From positions 62,001 through 126,000 of the forward strand of contig JAJYOK010000002.1 of NCBI GenBank assembly GCA_021796215.1: a stretch of DNA of 64,000 nt, given 5' to 3'. Below are positions 61,032 to 64,000 of the stretch, piece by piece. The position numbers and the translations under genes are program-made. The stretch comes from Bacteroidota bacterium (GTDB lineage Bacteria; Bacteroidota; Ignavibacteria; UBA10030; UBA8401). Within the stretch, counting starts at the first letter, position 1; the number at the start of each line of letters is the position of its first letter. The notes under the pieces were generated by a model. The model was not told where the DNA came from and made no database searches. It worked only from the letters and a program-made list of their open reading frames with translations.

Positions 61032-62186
61032 ATGAAAAGCCTTTATCGTCTGCTTATACTCGGACTGATTTCGGTTGGTCTGGTTCAGACATCACGATCA
61101 CAGTCGTACACTGCAACAGCAGTTTACGTTGACGCTGATATTATCAACGCCACAACGATTGTGGACCCACTTGCGGAAACAATAAAAGATGTTCCTGCAA
61201 ACAACTTTTCACTCTTTATTCATAACCCCGGCACAGACACCATCTGGGTAAACATGCAATTGCAAGCGTATGTTACGCTTGATGAAGATCGGGTGAAGAA
61301 ATCGTTGTTCACGCAAAATCCATACACAGAAACCCCTTTCAGCGTCCCTCCGGGCGGAAGATTGTTCCGCAGTACTGATGCAACAAATAGTCCCGACATT
61401 AAATTTAATTACGAAGTGGCTAACGAAGTAAAAGATGAGCTTAAAAATAAAGTGACAAGCGCTTCAAGCGGCGGACTCGTTCCATCCGGAACGTACGAAG
61501 CAATCATTGCAATGCAAGTAGTGAAAGTTGGAAACACTTCGACAAACATTCCTGTCACAATTACGCCGTCGTCGGATATAATTATTCAAGTCACAAATCC
61601 TACAACAGCGACACTCATTCTTCCTGATCAGAACGGTTACGTGTATCCTTCACCCTTCCCGCAATTTCAGTGGTCGTATGACGTGCGGTCGGTAACGATC
61701 AGTGTGTACGAAAAACGCCCCGAGCAGCAATCGCTCGAAGACGCGATCTCGTCTTCCAGTCCTTACCTTGTCGTGAACATTGACCGGCAGCAATCGGGTA
61801 ATCTTTCAATCTTCACGTACCCCCAAACGAATGTTGGCGGTCCGGGCATCACCATTACTCAAGGTCCCCGCCCGCTTGAACGCGGGAAAATGTATGTTGT
61901 AGTTCTCGATGGAAACCGGACAGCGTTCGGCACACAAGTAGAGCCCCTTCGCACAATCCGCTCATTCGTTATCTCCGATCCCGATGGCGAGCTTGTGAAA
62001 AACATGCTGCAAAACGCATTTTCCGGTGGACCGTTTCAAAATGTGGTGAATATTATTCAGGATCAAAAACTGACGCCAAACACTTCGCGAATCATGCTGA
62101 ACGGAGTTCCGCTTTCATCGCAGGAATTGCAAATTCTGTTGAATCAGAATAAAAATAAAATCAAATCTGTTACTTTTGAAGAATAA
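61032..62186 (+). CDS. Secreted protein of unknown function
   Basis: The 384-residue product has a signal sequence (LYRLLILGLISVGLVQTSRSQ) and predicted beta-rich, polar sequence with proline-bounded repeats. It has no cysteines and no motif I recognise. The middle part (FQWSYDVRSVTISVYEKRPEQQS) resembles the beta-sandwich domains common in surface proteins. It is 27 bp upstream of a FecR-domain gene and probably in one operon with it. Confidence 0.75.
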   Translation: MKSLYRLLILGLISVGLVQTSRSQSYTATAVYVDADIINATTIVDPLAETIKDVPANNFSLFIHNPGTDTIWVNMQLQAYVTLDEDRVKKSLFTQNPYTETPFSVPPGGRLFRSTDATNSPDIKFNYEVANEVKDELKNKVTSASSGGLVPSGTYEAIIAMQVVKVGNTSTNIPVTITPSSDIIIQVTNPTTATLILPDQNGYVYPSPFPQFQWSYDVRSVTISVYEKRPEQQSLEDAISSSSPYLVVNIDRQQSGNLSIFTYPQTNVGGPGITITQGPRPLERGKMYVVVLDGNRTAFGTQVEPLRTIRSFVISDPDGELVKNMLQNAFSGGPFQNVVNIIQDQKLTPNTSRIMLNGVPLSSQELQILLNQNKNKIKSVTFEE

Positions 62187-62213
62187 TTGCACCGACCTAT
62201 TTGGAGAACGCGC

Positions 62214-63314
62214 ATGAAAAAAATTATACTGTTGTCATTCGTCGTACTGCTTGCAACAGCCCAGAGCATAGCACTGTCGTCTCCCGCTGCTGATTCTAAA
62301 AAGCCGATCGCGACAGTCTTCAAACCGGTTGGCACAGTAGAGTATCAAACCGCAGGCAAAGGTTGGACGAAAGCGACGCCGGCAATCCCGTTGTATCCGG
62401 GTGATCGTGTACGCACGGCTGAAAATTCTTTCGTCATTATAAAATTTCTCGAAAACTCCATCCTTCGTGTGCAGCAAAAAACTGAGATCACAATCAACGG
62501 AGAGATTTCTGCGGACAAGGAATTTTCGAAAAATGTAAACGTGCGGTACGGTCAGCTTGGCTTCAATGTTCAAAAGCATGCAAATGAAAAATTTGAGTTT
62601 ACAACACCGACCTCTGTCGCTTCGATTCGCGGAACGCAGGGGGCGTTAACCAGCACAGATAGTTCGTTCCAGCTTATTCTCGGATCGGGTGTTGTCGTCG
62701 TGACTAACTTGTTCTCAAATCAAAACATCACTGTGAACGGCGGGCAAATGGCAATTTCGCTCGCTAACGGTCAGCTCAATGTGAAGCAGGCAACGCAGGA
62801 AGAGTTGAACCAAATGAACCAGTCAACATCTGGAAACGGCAACGAAGGCGGTCAAGGCAACAACGGCGAAGGCGGACAAAGCAGCGGCTCATCATCTGGT
62901 GGAGCAATGACATTCGGCTTCAACGTTACTGCACCTTCCGTTACAGAGGGGCAATCGTTCGATGTGACAGTCGAATTTACTCAGACGTCGGTTCCGCTTG
63001 ACTCTCTGAAATCGCTTGTCTCATATTTTGCTCTTGCTTATAAGGCACCTGCCGCAAGCATATACAAAGAACTGCCGGGCACAATCAGCGGATCGTCGGT
63101 GAAATTCACAATTCCGGAAAGCGATGCGATAGCTCCATCAATTCAAGTCTATGTGATCTTGCGGACTACAACCGGCGTGCAACTCACATATCCTCAGTCG
63201 AATCCAGAGAGCAACCCAATCGTCATCCCGATTCAATCCGCAAATATGAACGAGCTGAAGATTGAGTTTACTGACCCGAGTGGGAAGCGCAAAACAATGG
63301 TTATTGATTATTAA
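62214..63314 (+). CDS. Secreted FecR-domain protein with C-terminal beta-sandwich
   Basis: The 366-residue protein has a signal peptide (IILLSFVVLLATAQSIALS), a FecR domain at about 35-195 (LYPGDRVRTAENSFVIIKFLEN, TPTSVASIRGTQG, NGGQMAIS), a Gly/Ser/Asn-rich linker and a C-terminal module (about 240-350). That module resembles the first domain of the next gene. ATG at 62214 after TTGGAGA fits the signal peptide; the in-frame TTG at 62187 does not. It is probably part of a surface-protein operon; iron signalling is not implied because no sigma factor or TonB receptor is near. Confidence 0.85.
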   Translation: MKKIILLSFVVLLATAQSIALSSPAADSKKPIATVFKPVGTVEYQTAGKGWTKATPAIPLYPGDRVRTAENSFVIIKFLENSILRVQQKTEITINGEISADKEFSKNVNVRYGQLGFNVQKHANEKFEFTTPTSVASIRGTQGALTSTDSSFQLILGSGVVVVTNLFSNQNITVNGGQMAISLANGQLNVKQATQEELNQMNQSTSGNGNEGGQGNNGEGGQSSGSSSGGAMTFGFNVTAPSVTEGQSFDVTVEFTQTSVPLDSLKSLVSYFALAYKAPAASIYKELPGTISGSSVKFTIPESDAIAPSIQVYVILRTTTGVQLTYPQSNPESNPIVIPIQSANMNELKIEFTDPSGKRKTMVIDY

Positions 63315-63348
63315 CGTATCCGCCGAATCGGCGGCGAAGTTGCTTACA

Positions 63349-63395
63349 CCGCTTGCAATTCTATAATGGTTTTTATAGATTGCAAGCGGTTTTTA
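63349..63395 (+). terminator. Strong terminator after FecR-domain gene
   Basis: CCGCTTGCAATTCTATAA and TTATAGATTGCAAGCGG pair over 17 bp with one bulged T, followed by TTTTTAT. A smaller hairpin CCGCC-GAATC-GGCGG lies just before (63321-63335). Confidence 0.9.
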
Positions 63396-63429
63396 TTTAG
63401 TATCGGTCATTTCTTTCGGGTGCTTCCAT

Positions 63430-64000
63430 ATGTTTTTTGCTAAAAAAGTTCATTCCTTCGCGGCATTATGCTGCGTCATGCTGTTAATTGCGTCAGTTCA
63501 ATCTCACGCACAAATTAACAGTTATATCCGCTCATTGACGACACAGCCTGCAAAAGAAGGGGCAGATTTACAGATTTCTGTATCACTCAATAACACATCG
63601 GATATTGAGCGAGTGTTGTTGTATTACAGATCATTCGGAACGACAGAATACAAAATTTTAGAAATGCCGGTGGACCGCGACTCAGCAAGTGTCACAATTC
63701 CCGCTGCAGATGTTGCTCCTCCGTTCATTGAGTGTTACGTTCTTGCGCAGACAAACTCCGGCAAACAGGAAACATATCCGTACCAAAACGCGCAAACGAT
63801 GCCGACCAGAGTTCCTGTTGAACCGCGCTCACCGAAAGATCAGGAAGTCATCATTCTCAGTCCCGACAGAAACGATTATCTTCTTCCTTCGGATATTTAT
63901 ATTTCTGTTTCGTTAGTCTATGCAACGGATAACATTGATCGTTCACGGACACAGGTATTCTTCGACAATGTTAATGTTTCCAGCAAAGCAGTCATAATGG
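63430..64000 (+). CDS. Secreted protein, N-terminal part (runs off window)
   Basis: The first 190 residues are present, starting at ATG 63430; the frame is open at the window end. A signal peptide (LCCVMLLIASVQSHAQ) is followed by a domain (about 40-145) that resembles the C-terminal module of the preceding FecR protein: an alternating strand pattern, a YYRSFGTTEYKILEMP-like strand, VTIPAADVAPPFIECYVLAQ, and YPYQNAQTMPTRVPVEP. A second domain begins at about 150. Function unknown. Confidence 0.8.
   Translation, partial: MFFAKKVHSFAALCCVMLLIASVQSHAQINSYIRSLTTQPAKEGADLQISVSLNNTSDIERVLLYYRSFGTTEYKILEMPVDRDSASVTIPAADVAPPFIECYVLAQTNSGKQETYPYQNAQTMPTRVPVEPRSPKDQEVIILSPDRNDYLLPSDIYISVSLVYATDNIDRSRTQVFFDNVNVSSKAVIM

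Overview
The window looks like chromosomal DNA of an anaerobic or facultatively anaerobic member of the Bacteroidota/Ignavibacteriota/Chlorobiota group. The evidence is a PorX-type response regulator with a PglZ domain, a two-subunit 2-oxoglutarate:ferredoxin oxidoreductase of the fused gamma-alpha type, a GWxTD-domain protein, a DUF971 protein, several SpoIIE-type phosphatases, and at least one promoter with the Bacteroidota pattern TTTG-N18-TAnnTTTG (35097-35126). Shine-Dalgarno sequences (AAGGAG or similar) precede many starts. I see no rRNA, tRNA, CRISPR array, prophage or insertion sequence. About 54 protein genes are supported. Two run off the ends: porX at the left and a secreted protein at the right.

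Layout. 1-5813: porX (leftward, partial), a metallophosphoesterase, then a nucleoside-salvage trio (thymidine kinase, CNT-type transporter, purine nucleoside phosphorylase). 5814-6597 is a repeat-rich stretch without a convincing gene. 6598-19725 runs rightward: korA-korB, nrnA, pepA, a beta-CASP nuclease, serA, then a tightly coupled set of FAD-linked dehydrogenase, GWxTD protein, pdxA and an ftsE-like ATPase. 19728-30964 runs leftward: NifU-like protein, Mrp ATPase, PpiC/SurA-like isomerase, purC, aat, DUF971, aldo-keto reductase, a small unknown gene, phosphofructokinase, secreted GH31 glucosidase and a Gfo/Idh/MocA oxidoreductase. 31158-38574 holds a lipoprotein, a GAF histidine kinase, purM, a 57-codon small gene with its own promoter-like, hairpin and terminator signals, an outer-membrane protein followed by pstS, and a SpoIIE phosphatase.

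38764-43296 is the most distinctive unit: a MerR regulator with a Cys-rich tail, an eight-heme cytochrome c of the tetrathionate-reductase family, a membrane cytochrome b, and two YeeE/YedE half-transporters. The second half-transporter is fused to a rhodanese-like domain that lacks the catalytic cysteine and ends in Gly-Gly-Cys. Together these genes suggest a regulated module that couples quinone-linked reduction of an oxidised sulfur compound in the periplasm to uptake of thiosulfate-type sulfur.

43561-50201 contains a B12-dependent radical SAM protein and a partner-switching signalling group (two SpoIIE phosphatases, a STAS antagonist, a HATPase kinase). 50428-64000 contains a PAP2-type protein, an M16 peptidase pair, an M28 peptidase, a HIT protein, a sugar-nucleotide transferase, an atypical thioredoxin, dxr, rseP and a set of secreted surface proteins including a FecR-domain protein.

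Several families of short palindromic repeats are scattered between and sometimes inside genes. The clearest cases are an 8-residue in-frame insertion in a SpoIIE phosphatase (45525-45547) and a repeat that supplies the apparent start codon of that same gene (46968-46992). All family assignments were made by reading motifs; no database search was run.
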